From Lingula anatina (lineage: Eukaryota; Brachiopoda; Lingulata; Lingulida; Lingulidae), in the NCBI RefSeq assembly GCF_001039355.2, contig NW_019773892.1, positions 94,597 through 158,596 on the forward strand: a stretch of DNA of 64,000 nt. Direction: 5' to 3'. The notes beneath the pieces are model-generated. The model saw only the letters and a program-made list of their open reading frames with translations, did no database searches and had not been told where the DNA came from. Of the stretch, positions 34,320-45,900 are shown in pieces. The translations under genes were made by a program, and so were the position numbers. Every line of letters starts with the position of its first letter. The first letter of the stretch is position 1.

Positions 34320-34348
34320 CAAGGAGTTATAACAGTTATAACTCCTTG
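34320..34348. repeat. Perfect palindrome, 14-bp arms
   Basis: CAAGGAGTTATAAC, one A, then GTTATAACTCCTTG. TTGAAGC also occurs immediately left of and one base right of the palindrome, as a short direct repeat. Confidence 0.85.
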
Positions 34349-34644
34349 TTTGAAGCAACCCTTACAACCAGCCGCACAACACAAGTAACCTAACCAAGCA
34401 ACCAACATAACCAACCACTTGCACGATTGAATTTACCATAACAACGATATCAACCAATCGCACCACCCCAGCAAACATCCAAGTCAACTAAACCAATCAG
34501 TTGATGGCACAAATAAATCGTCTGGTAATTAAGCAGCTAAAAAGACCTCATCTTTCTCTCTCCCCCCCCCCAGTATATCTTTATTCAATCCCTGTCGTCT
34601 GTTGCATCTAAATTTTTCACTGGATGTACAAAGTACACATGCCG

Positions 34645-34779
34645 CAGGCCCGTAGCTCGGGGGGTTCGAAAAGGTCCACTCTGGGTAAAATTTGATCTAG
34701 GTTCATGAAGTTTTTATGGAAAAAGGTCCACTTTTTCAGAAAAAGAACCCCCCTTTTGAAATTGCTGGCTACGGGCCTG
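34645..34779. mobile_element. MITE with CAGGCCCGTAG ends, copy 2
   Basis: The right half is almost identical to 33230-33335. The left half has lost about 30 bp compared with copy 1 and the left inverted repeat is damaged after CGTAGC. No clean target duplication is visible. Confidence 0.8.
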
Positions 34780-36208
34780 CGCCGAGTGATTAGAGTAAGT
34801 CAGAATCGCAGGACAGATGAATTAGACATACTGTGTCGATATACGAACAGGAGGTAATCACCTATACCTCTTAGTGAATTAGTGTTAATTCTGTTGATCA
34901 CTTTATACCTCCGCTGCATGGTAAGATAAAATCAGTAAAGACAAAATTGGCATGCCAACTTGTTTTTTTTTTCTGAGATACGTTATTCGATGGAAACGAA
35001 CCAAAGCTGTTAAAAACGTATATTTTCCTTTGCGCCAGAACCCAACAGATTACGTAGGCCTCTTTTCAGTAGGCAATCGATGTGATTCAAGTAATTGAAA
35101 AACAAATCTGTGGTGCGTTGCCGTAATGCCAAATTAATTAAACGCTATACGCTCGGGGGAGAGGGGGCATTGTTTCCGTATTCAATAAGTCACGCGTCAG
35201 GAATAAGATAACGAACCTGAGGCGGAGGGCATCAATCACGGGGTCTTTGATCTTCGCATGTCCTACAATACTGGTACATGACCAGCTGAAGGCCCGTATA
35301 ACAGAGAGTCCGTCCTCCATTACATTCATATAGGGCTAGCTTCATAGAGGGTTAGCTTGACGCAAGTGCATCAACAACTAGGACAGCTCTTACCTGTGTA
35401 CAAATAAAAAGAAACCCGGTGTCGTGTACCATGACAGAGAGTCCGCTTCCCATTATTTGATGCAGGTGAACCTCGCCCTAGATTTTGACCCACTTACACA
35501 GATCAGAGTAACCCTAACCATTATAACTATATGGAGGGCGGACTTTCTGTCACACGGACCCTCAGTTTCGTGACACTGGGCCTGTATCACAGAGGGCTCT
35601 CTTGGACGTGGCAACGGACGCACAACTGCATAGTAGGCCTATATGGTCAAAATGCCAAATTTTAGACACCAACAACAATCTGGCTGATTGTTTATGGTTA
35701 AAGACTTATAATAATCCACACAATGCAAGCCATAAAAAAGATAAGTGGGTATACAGAGTTTCTGGGAAAATGACTGACAAAGATGATTGCCCGGCTGAAA
35801 TCTTATTTAAAAATATGGCGTGGAGCAGAATAAAGAAAAAGCTGGTGATTATACGAGTACCTTGGAAACTTGAGGAGGCATGTTCATCTTTTTGGCTGAT
35901 TGCATTCAGCGAAAGTCCCCACGGAGTTGGATTGATTCATGTAAAACGATAGTTTCTTTGGGAATGTGCCCCAAGTCAGGCGTGCCAGCCTTCAAGGCAC
36001 GTTGTTTTTTTTTTCAGTTTTGCCATAGCTCGGTGTCTCTAACACAATCATTCGAATGGAATCCACTATACTTGTACATATTGGAGTATTATTATTATTC
36101 GATTTCAAGTGACAGGTATGCAGGAAATCAAAGGTTATATTTGTGGGACGTAGTGACACTTCTCGTGAATGAAACACGTTACATTCAACTCTACCAGCCT
36201 GAACTAGC
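34780..36208. other. Intergenic DNA, no gene recognised
   Basis: A 116-codon plus-strand frame at 35602-35952 and a second, overlapping one of the same length to 36230 are open, but neither has a recognisable domain. I do not call them as genes. Confidence 0.45.
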
Positions 36209-36351
36209 CACAATGATTTGTTACATATAGCGCACTGGTAATGGTAATGCTAAACATAATTAAAGTCATAATAACTCTTCGTTTTGGCCAAAAACGTTTC
36301 CACAATGATTAGTAAATACAGAGCGCTGGTAATGGTAATGCTAAACATAAT
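36209..36351. repeat. Tandem duplication, about 91-bp period
   Basis: CCACAATGATT followed by GGTAATGGTAATGCTAAACA occurs at 36209-36260 and again at 36300-36351, with a few mismatches. Confidence 0.8.
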
Positions 36352-36940
36352 CGCCACCAATTTCTAATTATTTTCTACAGGTAACATGGATATTCAAAGA
36401 TGTAACTTGCACAGGATTCCAAGGCCATGAGATTTAATTCATTGAAAATATCAATATGTGAAAAATGAAATTTTCTCAAAAGACTGCATTACTCCAAAGA
36501 AAAGAATTCAGTTAGGCAGGTTTCCCAACTTAAGCTGTATTTCATTAATTACCTTTTGTGGTGTTTATTTCACAAGTAAGTAACATGGTTTTCCTTTAGT
36601 GGTCTCTACAGTGACAGTGGCTAAAATACTTTCAATTTCTCCATTTTTGGTGCAAAATAACATTATGCTTTACAGCATAATCACCACCAATTTTTAATTT
36701 TGTACTGCAGGTGACATGGATATGCAAAAATGTGACTAGCAAAAGGAAGTCGGTCCATGAAGTTCAAAGTTACACCTTGAAGAAGCCAAGCAGTGAAAGA
36801 AAAAGGACCAAAAAAAGAAGAAAGAACTGCATAACTTCAAGAAAAAAAAGAAATGACCCAATCAGGCTGTTTTTTTTTTTACCGAGAATGTTGCTATAGT
36901 AAAAGTGATCACTCCTGTAAGTTTGAAATCAATATAGTCC
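36352..36940 (+). repeat. Two degenerate copies of a segment of about 240 bp
   Basis: CACCAATTT..TAATT...CTACAGGTAACATGGATAT near 36355-36395 recurs as CACCAATTTTTAATT...CTGCAGGTGACATGGATAT near 36685-36722. Later pieces (ACTGCAT..CT.CAA.AAAA and TCAC..GTAAGT) also align. Both begin with a splice-acceptor-like tract, but neither copy keeps an open frame. Confidence 0.5.
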
Positions 36941-37559
36941 TATGGTTTTTCTACTTATCATATGTTATCACTGAAAGTGCATAATGACCACGCTTACGAC
37001 AACAGACACAGGTGATGACTATATGAGCAGTCACTGACTGTACATTAAAATATGTGTGCTAAATAAAAGATAACAGTGAAAATAAGCTTGATTGAAAGAT
37101 TTATTCACATTAGAATGAAATAAATCAATGAAAGCATACATGTACCTCAAATTTTACTGTATAATTTTTAGTACTTTATGACATGAAGTCAGTCAAATAA
37201 AGACAAATTTATAAATCAATTTTAATTAAAAGACAGTTTAAGGATCCTCTGATTGAATAATGACTTATCTGCATAATTATGGTTTAATGATAGCACAGTA
37301 AATAACTTTAACTATCTTTTTAAAGTTTCTTGATCACAAATATCTCATTATCATGAACATGTTATATAATTAAAATTAACGATCATTATTTTTGCACTGG
37401 CATGGAAGGTTTTCATGGAAGCTAGGTTATCTAACTCACTTTACATTATCATCTTACATACCTCTGGTATACCAGTATGTAATATTAATTTGTATTATAC
37501 TCTTCTACCATACGTAAACACACTGGTGTTTGTAGATATAATGACTCAAGTCAATCCAC

Positions 37560-37655
37560 AAAAAAAAAATAAAATAAAATAAAAAATAAATAAATAAATA
37601 AATAAATAAATAAAATAAAATAATAATAATAATAAATAAATAAATATATTTAATA
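37560..37655. repeat. A-rich low-complexity (AAATA/AAT)n tract
   Basis: Mixed AAAAT, AAATA and AAT units over nearly 100 bp. Confidence 0.9.
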
Positions 37656-38120
37656 TATTAAATAACACTAAAGAGTGTAGACTTCCTCTAAGGCAACTCA
37701 ATTCTCATTATTATTAATAATTATTTACCAATAACTAATAAGTTGATCAATTAATTCAGCGCTGATAATTATGTATAGTTTTAATCTATTTATTGTTATA
37801 TCCACTCTTATCTAGCCTATTTCTGAACTATCCTTAAAATTTTATCAAAACCTCTCTTTAACCTTTTGCATAATGTTGCTAACAGACGTGATTGATTGAC
37901 TAATTAATTTTTTACTAATTTATGGATCACCACTAAAATCTAGTTACTTGTTCCCTTCTTACCTATTTCTTTAAATTTAATCAAAATCCATCAAAGAGTT
38001 TTTCCATAATGTTGCCAGCGGACAAACAGAATTAAAACATAATATCCTTGGTGGTGGTAATAAAATAAATAAAATTATAATAAAAAGAATCAACAACAAT
38101 ATGTAACACACAAGAGGAGA

Positions 38121-38285
38121 CCACATGCTATAATGCCAAATTGCCAATTTACAACAGTTCCTGAACCTCATCAACCTATCCACTTAACAAAAAACAATTC
38201 ACAGAAAAAAATTAATACTTAACCAACCTTGATCTATTTATAGAAAATAATACTGTGACATTAAAATAGTTTGAAGAATTAGAAT

Positions 38286-38331
<46 letters not shown>

Positions 38332-38688
38332 ACATCTGTCAAATCTGACATACATTTACATTATTTGTTCCTGTTAAGCATTTAAATATAAAATATTTCA
38401 TATTATATGCTTAAAATGATATTTAAAGGAACTGAGATGGAAAACAATAATAAAAAACAACATAACACCATCACTTATAAATGAGTAGCATAACACCTTC
38501 CTGACATTACACTAGGTCTGTATGCCTATATGGCATGTTTACAGAAAGTGACCACATACCTCTTGCTATTTTGCTAAAAGGCCAATTTTCAGCAGCCCCT
38601 GACTTATCAACATATCCACTTAACAAAAACCATTCCATGGAAAAATTTAATACTTCAACAACCTTGATCTTTTTATGGAAAATAACAC
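38121..38688. repeat. Pair of related segments of about 135 bp, 430 bp apart
   Basis: 38121-38252 and 38552-38688 share CCACAT, GCCAAT, ATCCACTTAACAAAAA, CAACCTTGATCT and GGAAAATAA-like blocks in the same order. Between them lie a (GT)n run (38286-38324) and AT-rich DNA. Confidence 0.75.
38286..38324. repeat. (GT)n microsatellite
   Basis: Nineteen or so uninterrupted GT units. Confidence 0.95.
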
Positions 38689-38699
38689 TATTTCTGTTT

Positions 38700-39062
38700 C
38701 ACTTTTTCTTTTTTTTCACTTGTTTATTCCTAAACACAATGTCAACTAACTTTAAAAGGCAAAATCCATTTTATAATACATTCAATTAAGCTCAATCAAG
38801 GGCTCAACTGTACTGTACAGTCTATAGCCTAAATGTTAAAAATTACAGGAACCTCTGGAACATAAGTAATTCACATTTTGTCATTTTTTCCTAAAGCCTT
38901 ATGTTTTATCATATGTCATCAAATAAGCATTTGGTATTATACTTGAGCAAAACTACATCCTATGTATACAAATTTTATAAACTACATGGATCTAAATAAT
39001 GAGCCATATGTGGCCTAATGAACTAAATATCAAATTCCCTTAAAAGTAAATATACCAAGCTC

Positions 39063-39114
<52 letters not shown>

Positions 39115-42100
39115 AGTGTTCCTAAAATTATAAAGGAAAAATTGCAGGTAACCCTGAAATTTAAATTATTACATCTCACTGCTTGTGATATCATCCTATA
39201 AACAACTGGGTCAGTGGCAGATTTAAGGGGGATAACCTTAATTTTTCAAAGGCCGCACTTTTTCTTGTTTTTTACATATTTATTCCTAAACACAAAGCCA
39301 ACTAACTTTAAGGTAAAATCCACGTTTTTAAGAATTATAAACAATAATTGATAAGAAAATTAGATCATCCTATTGTTAAAATTATTGATACTATTGTTAA
39401 AATTATTGATGGTATTTTACCTACAAGTAAAAAGATCCATTCATTAGACAGTAGACCCTTTATCAAAGAGTTATCATCTGGAATAACCCAGTGTTTAGTA
39501 TACATGTATGACATATGACATATGTACAGTTAACACTGGCATCTTTCTTCTCTAAATCTATCCTCAGGTAAAACATACACCTTCACTATTTTAAAACATA
39601 CTACTGAGTACGTGTTGTGCATAATAGTATACTTCTAAATACAACTAATATTACTTACTATATGTTTCAGATATATAATGCTTTATTTTATAATACATAC
39701 ATCCAAGCACAATCAAGGGTTCAACTGTACAGTCTATAGCCTAAATGTTAAAAATTACAGGAACCTCTGGAACATAGGTAATTCAGATTTTGTCATTTTT
39801 TCCTAAAGCCTTATGTTTTATCATATGTCATCAAATAAACATTTGGTATTATACTTGAGCAAAACTACACCTAACTATACAAATTTTATAAACTACATGG
39901 ATCTAAATATAATGAGCCATATGTGGCCTAATGAACTAAATATCAAATTCCCTTACAAGTAAATATACCAAGCTCCTATAGAAAAACACAAGTTTTCCTA
40001 AATTATAAAGGAAAAATTGCAGGTAACCCTGAAATTTAAATTATTACTACTCACTGCTTGTGATATAATCCTATAAACAACTGGGTCAGTGGCAGATTTA
40101 AGGGGGGTAACATTAATTTTTCAAAGGCCCCACTTTTTCTTGTGTTTCTTACATGTTTATTCCTAAACACAAAGCCAACTAACTTTAAAAGGTAAAATCC
40201 ACACTTTTAAGAATATACAATAATTTATAAAAAAATCAGATCACCCTACTCTTTTAAATTATTGATCAATTTTGGTATTTTACATACAATTCAAAAGATC
40301 CATTCATGAGACAGTAGACCCTTTATCAAAGAGTTATCATCTGGAATAATGCAGTGTTTAGTAAACATGTATGACATATGTACAGTTACTACTGGCATCT
40401 TTCTTCTCTAAGTCTATCCTCAGGTAAAACATACACCTTCACTATTTTAAAACATACTACTGAGTACATGTTGTGCATAATAGTATACTTCTAAATACAA
40501 CTAATATTACTTACTATATGTTTCAGATATATAATGCTTTATTTTGTAATACATACATCCAAGCACAATGAAGGGTTCAACTGTACAGTCTATAGCCTAA
40601 TGTTAAAAATTACAGGAACCTCTGGAACATAGGTAATTCAGATTTTGTCATTTTTTCCTAAAGCCTTATGTTTTATCATATGTCATCAAATTGGTATTAT
40701 ACTTGAGCAAAACTACATCCTATGTATACAAATTTAATAAACTACATGGATCTAAATATAATGTGCCATATGTGGCCTAATGAACTAAATATCAAATTCC
40801 CTTACAAGTAAATATACCAAGCTCCTATAGAAAAACACAAGTTTTCCTAAATTATAAAGGAAAAATTGCAGGTAACCCTGAAATTTAAATTATTACTACT
40901 CACTGCTTGTGATATAATCCTATAAACAACTGGGTCAGTGGCAGATTTAAGGGGGGTAACATTAATTTTTCAAAGGCCCCACTTTTTCTTGTGTTTCTTA
41001 CATATTTATGCCTAAACACAAACCCAACTAACTTTAAAAGGTAAAATCCACACTTCTAAGAATAAACAATAATTTATAAGAAAATTAGATCATCCTATTG
41101 TTAAATTTATTGATCAATTATGGTATTTTACCTACAAGTAAAAAGATCCATTCATGAGACAGTAGACTCTTTATCAAAGAGTTATCATCTGGAATAATGC
41201 AGTGTTTAGTAAACATGTATGACATATGTACATTGTACAGTTACTACTGGCATCTTTCTTCTCTAAATCTATCCTCAGGTAAAACATACACCTTCACTAT
41301 TTTAAAACATACTACTGAGTACGTGTTGTGCATAATAGTATACTTCTAAATACAACTAATATTACTTACTATATGTTTCAGATATATAATGCTTTATTTT
41401 ATAATACATACATCCAAGCACAATCAAGGGTTCAACTGTACAGTCTATAGCCTAATGTTAAAAATTACAGGAACCTCTGGAACATAGGTATTTCAGATTT
41501 TGTCATTTTTTCCTAAAGCCTTATGTTTTATCATATGTCATCAAATAAACATTTGGTATTATACTTGAGCAAAACTACATCCTATGTATACAAATTTAAT
41601 AAACTACATGGATCTAAATAATGTGCCATATGTGGCCTAATGAACTAAATATGAAATTCCCTTACAAGTAAATATACCAAGCTCCTATAGAAAAACACAA
41701 GTTTTCCTAAATTATAAAGGAAAAATTGCAGGTAACCCTGAAATTTAAATTATTACTACTCACTGCTTGTGATATAATCCTATAAACAACTGGGTCAGTG
41801 GCAGATTTAAGGGGGGTAACATTAATTTTTCAAAGGCCCCACTTTTTCTTGTGTTTCTTTTTCTGTGTTTCTAAATTCAACTAATATTACTTACTATATG
41901 TTTCAGATATATAATGCTTTATTTTATAATACATACATCCAAGCACAATGAAGGGTTCAACTGTACAGTCTATAGCCTAAATGTTAAAAATTACAGGAAC
42001 CTCTGGAATATAATTAACTCCGATTATATCATTTTTCCTAAAAGCCTTATGTCTCATCATATGTCATCAAATAAGCATTTGGCATTATATTTGAGCAAAA

Positions 42101-42350
42101 CTACACCTATCTATACAAATTTTATAAACTACATGGATCTAAATATAATGAGCCATATGTGGCCTAATGGATTAAATATCAAGTACCCTTACAAGTAAAT
42201 ATACCAAGCTCCTATAGAAAAACACACTGTTCCTAAAATTACATGGGAAAATTGCAGGTAACCCTGTAATTTAAATTACTACTATTTACTGCTTGTAATA
42301 TCATCCTATAAACAACTAAGTCAATGGCAGATTTAAGAAGGGTGTCAGGG
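38700..42350. repeat. Tandem array of units of about 855 bp
   Basis: The marker GGAACCTCTGGAACAT recurs near 38848, 39760, 40615 and 41470, and a variant near 41996. Spacings are about 912, 855, 855 and 526 bp. Other markers (AACAACTGGGTCAGTGGCAG, CATCTTTCTTCTCTAA, CTATAGCCTAA) follow the same rhythm. The three central units are nearly identical; the first and last are shortened by internal deletions and more diverged. The extra length of the first full unit comes partly from a long A-run. No open frame is shared by the units. It lies about 570 bp downstream of the sacsin-like stop codon. Confidence 0.92.
39067..39113. repeat. Run of 47 A inside the first array unit
   Basis: The other units have AGAAAAACACAAG at this position, so this is either a local expansion or an assembly artefact at a homopolymer. 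Confidence 0.9.
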
Positions 42351-42640
42351 GGTCCTGACCCCCCAACCCCCTTCAATTTCTGAAAGAAATCACACCAATG
42401 GTCCCCTCTTTAAATTAGAATTTTGCCTAGCTGAATCATAGTTCTAAATCATACCATATGGCACCATTGTCCTCTAAAATACAAAATTTTTTGGGGCCCT
42501 TCAGCAGGCCCTGAACCCCATGCCAGGGTGGGGTGGGGGGGTGGGGGGAGGGGGAAGAAGGGTTGACTTTGCATTCGCGATCTGTCATTCCTAAAAAAAA
42601 GGACACCCCCCCTTCAAATAATCCTGGACCTGCCCCTGTG
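42322..42640. mobile_element. Degenerate MITE-like element with CARTGGCAGAT-type ends
   Basis: The left end reads CAATGGCAGATTTAAG and the right end TCCTGGACCTGCCCCTG, which match as inverted repeats at about 10 of 16 positions. The inside is rich in C- and G-runs. Each unit of the neighbouring tandem array also carries the left-end motif (CAGTGGCAGATTTAAGGGGG), so the array may include a piece of this family. Confidence 0.45.
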
Positions 42641-42917
42641 GCTCTTTTACACCTAATTCCAATTCTAATATAAGCCCACTCATAAAACAAGTTCATTTGT
42701 TGTCCTCAAAATCAACATCTGTACAAAGAGGACCTTTCCTAAGGAGGTCAGAGGTCATTACTGAACTTCACAAGGGACACTTTTCCCCTTTAAAACATTA
42801 CTGGGTGTGGGGCCACAGAAACAATGTATTATCATGAATCAAGAGACATTGGTTGAAAAAGCCAAGACACGTTCTGGTCATATTTTCTGTTATGATTTGG
42901 CCATTAACAAGACATTA
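42641..42917. other. 3' flank of the sacsin-like gene
   Basis: Should contain the 3' UTR of the minus-strand gene. No clear polyadenylation signal was found. Confidence 0.4.
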
Positions 42918-45900
42918 CTAAAGAAACAAAAGAACGCAGTCTCGTCGAACCACTCTAGTAGTATGCAGTCCAATGGTCACCTCTACATCACTAGGAAAGT
43001 CACATTTCACCTGCCCATATACATACAACTGTTCAGGTCCAACTTCCAAGAATGACTCCAATTCCCCATCATCTTTAGCATCCTGGCTTGACTCCAACTT
43101 CCCACCATTTTCAGCACCCTGCCCACCATCTCCAAGGGAAGCAGAGACAATAGCTACATATTCGTCCACTTCTAGCTCTCTGTCAACTGGAACCAATGTA
43201 TTGGCAACATCTACTGGAACTGCGGTTCCTAAAACGGGAAGGGTTCTTAACATGCCCTGCTGCAGGTGATGATCAGCACTGTCATGAAGCTCCCGGACAT
43301 CAAGTCTGTCCAACTCCTTATGAATGTCTTCTTCTTTGCATTTCAATATGGGAACCACATACAGAATGGAACTGTTCAGAGAGATATCAGGTAGAAGTCT
43401 ATTGATGACATCTGCTACGGTGAAGTACACGCTATCATCTGTGCTACCCCCACAGCTTTCCTGTCCCTCTCTGATATAAATTATGGTAGATGAGGAAGTG
43501 GCTGTGTTCATTTGGGCAAAACAGCTTTGGGATTTCAGACTTCCTTCTAATTCCTCTGCTTTATATTTTAGGCATGTCTGTATTTCATCCATTCCAATGA
43601 CCTTTACCTGGTGAAGAACAATAGGAATATTGGTAATGGATTTTTCATCAGAATCCTGAGTGATATGCCCAACCATGTACCACTGATGACGTGCTATCCT
43701 TTCAATGGCCTTTGCAAAAATTGTGGAAGAGATCCTTTGCTGTATATGCTGTGCCAGTAGCTGTTCTGAGCTGTTTTGGGTATCGCCATTCTCCACTAAA
43801 TGCTCCTCTACAACATCTTTAAGACGTTTAGGCTGCAAAGATTGGGGTAAACTATTCAGCAAATCCTCAAAATTGTGGGTCCGAACTCCACATTCATTCA
43901 GGTCGACCAGAAATTCTTCATATTGGTATAAGGTCTGGATTCTGTCTGTGAGCCTCGGGGAGTTGATGTACACCAGCTTTTGGCTGGATAACAGCAAACC
44001 TTTCTTGCTTGGTAAGTAGAGGCAACGCAATGAATTCACTTGTTCTGGGAAAATAAGCATTGCTTTAAACAGTCCGTTGACGGCTCTGTATACACTTCGC
44101 AGGATATTTGGATTCTTTGTGACATCCTTGTCTTTGTGCTGCTTATAAAGATCAACCAAGACAGCTGCATACTGTCCAACAGAGGGGCTCTCTGTGCAGC
44201 CAAGATAGGTAAATAGACTGAAGAATTCTCCAAATTCTGAAGGTGCTTTGTACAAATGTGGGGGCACTGCCTTGTCTTCATACATATTCAGCACTACCCT
44301 CTTCGGCTTGGCAAATCGTTTATGATCACCCACCAAGATAACTGACTTGGTTCCTAAAGCCTTTTTGGTGTCATCATTTAGTAACCCATTCTCCTTCAAA
44401 TACATGTAGATAAATTTCATCACTTCTGAAACAACAGCACGTTCACAAGAAGGTATCATTCTACTGCTGGGACCTTTCTGGCTGGCATGGAACTTATCAG
44501 ACAATGCAGAGATGTGACACAGAACCATAGACAAGGTAGGTTTCTGCAGTATGCCTAGTTCTGTTGCCAATGCATGAGAATCCAAACCTTTGCAATTTAC
44601 ACTGTATTTCCATGGATTAGCCCAATCAGGGAGAAGATTAGCACTTGTCCATACTAAGGCCTCATGTTCACATGGTACAGAAGATCTCAAGGGGATAAAA
44701 CTGTTGCCATATTGCTTCATCAGGTTAACATAACACTGACTGGCAGGCTGTGCACATACAAATGGTATATCTCGGACAGATTGCAAGATGAATTTTAAAT
44801 CCTCAGCTGACCACTCCTGTTGGTTTGACATCAAATTCCTCCCTAACACCTTGGACTGGTCTGCATTTTTGGTCCTGGCCACCTCTTGCACATATGCTAC
44901 AAACATCTCCTTGCTTACAGAACTCACCATGCCAATTATTCTGAGGAAAGAAATCCACTGCCAGGGGTCAAATGGCTGGACACAACTTGGTGGAAAATTG
45001 CACTGCATGACTACAAATATTTTGTTGAAGGGATCGTAGAAATGACTAGCAGTTTGTGGACACTGCTCCCTACTATCAAATAAAAATGGCAATCCTTTCA
45101 AATCTTCCAACAAAGCATCCCTAGTTTCCTTCTTTTCACCAGTTGCATAATTGTCTGAAAGGTAAGATAGGTATAAAAATTTCAAATGATGTGCTTGGCC
45201 TTCTAGGGAGAGATACTCAAAATGCTTGAATATAAATCCACAATACATGTCAACAACTGTAAGTTTCTTGAAGTTCAGAAAATCATAGAGTGGCTCCAAG
45301 TCATTCTCATGCTGCAAGAAAGTAAGTCCTTCTGCAGTCTTCCAAGCCTCCATGTCAATGGAAGGGATGCCACGAGGTAGTGTGTACACACGGTTCATTC
45401 CTATCTTTAAAATTTTGCCATACACTGTTCTGTAAACTGGTAACTCAAGAAGTTTTGCCTTACAGCCCCCAATATTCTTCAATGCTGATACCCGTTTGGA
45501 GAAGAACCTGAGCATCTTTGTTGAGCTGTCCAATTCTGGTGGTTGTGACTCTTGTAATTTCTCACAAAGTACTTTTAAAACTGTGTCGACCTTGAACACA
45601 CTCCCTGTGATATTTTCTATAACATCACATGCACCTGGCAAGAGAACGGCCACATTTAGAGATTTTAACATCTGCATCATTTTCTGTTCATCATCATCAT
45701 GTATGAACTCAGGTCTATCAAAATTCATCACAGCATATGCCTTGCCAATACAAACTAAAACCTTTCTGCCATCAACATAAGCTGGAATCAGCGCACAGCC
45801 ATTAAGAGGGGACAAACTTGCTAAAGTCCTTGAGTATCTGTCCTTGTGGTGTGACATTTCTTTACACTCATCACTTATAAATCTCCAAGCATCTCCAGCC

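Larger units (their letters stand above)
33336..34644. other. Intergenic DNA between two MITE copies
   Basis: No gene recognised. Contains an (AAT)n run and a short perfect palindrome, listed separately, plus a C-run near 34562-34571. Confidence 0.5.
36941..38700. other. AT-rich intergenic DNA with simple repeats
   Basis: No gene recognised. Contains an A/T-rich low-complexity stretch at about 37560-37655, a (GT)n run, and two related segments (38121-38252 and 38552-38688), listed separately. Confidence 0.5.

Noticed and set aside
35602-36230. Two overlapping 116-codon plus-strand frames
   Set aside because: No recognisable domain, no splice partner, no second copy for comparison. Chance frames of this length are expected in 64 kb.
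38700-42350. CRISPR-like regularity of repeats
   Set aside because: Units are about 855 bp with no short repeat-spacer pattern, and the DNA is from an animal.
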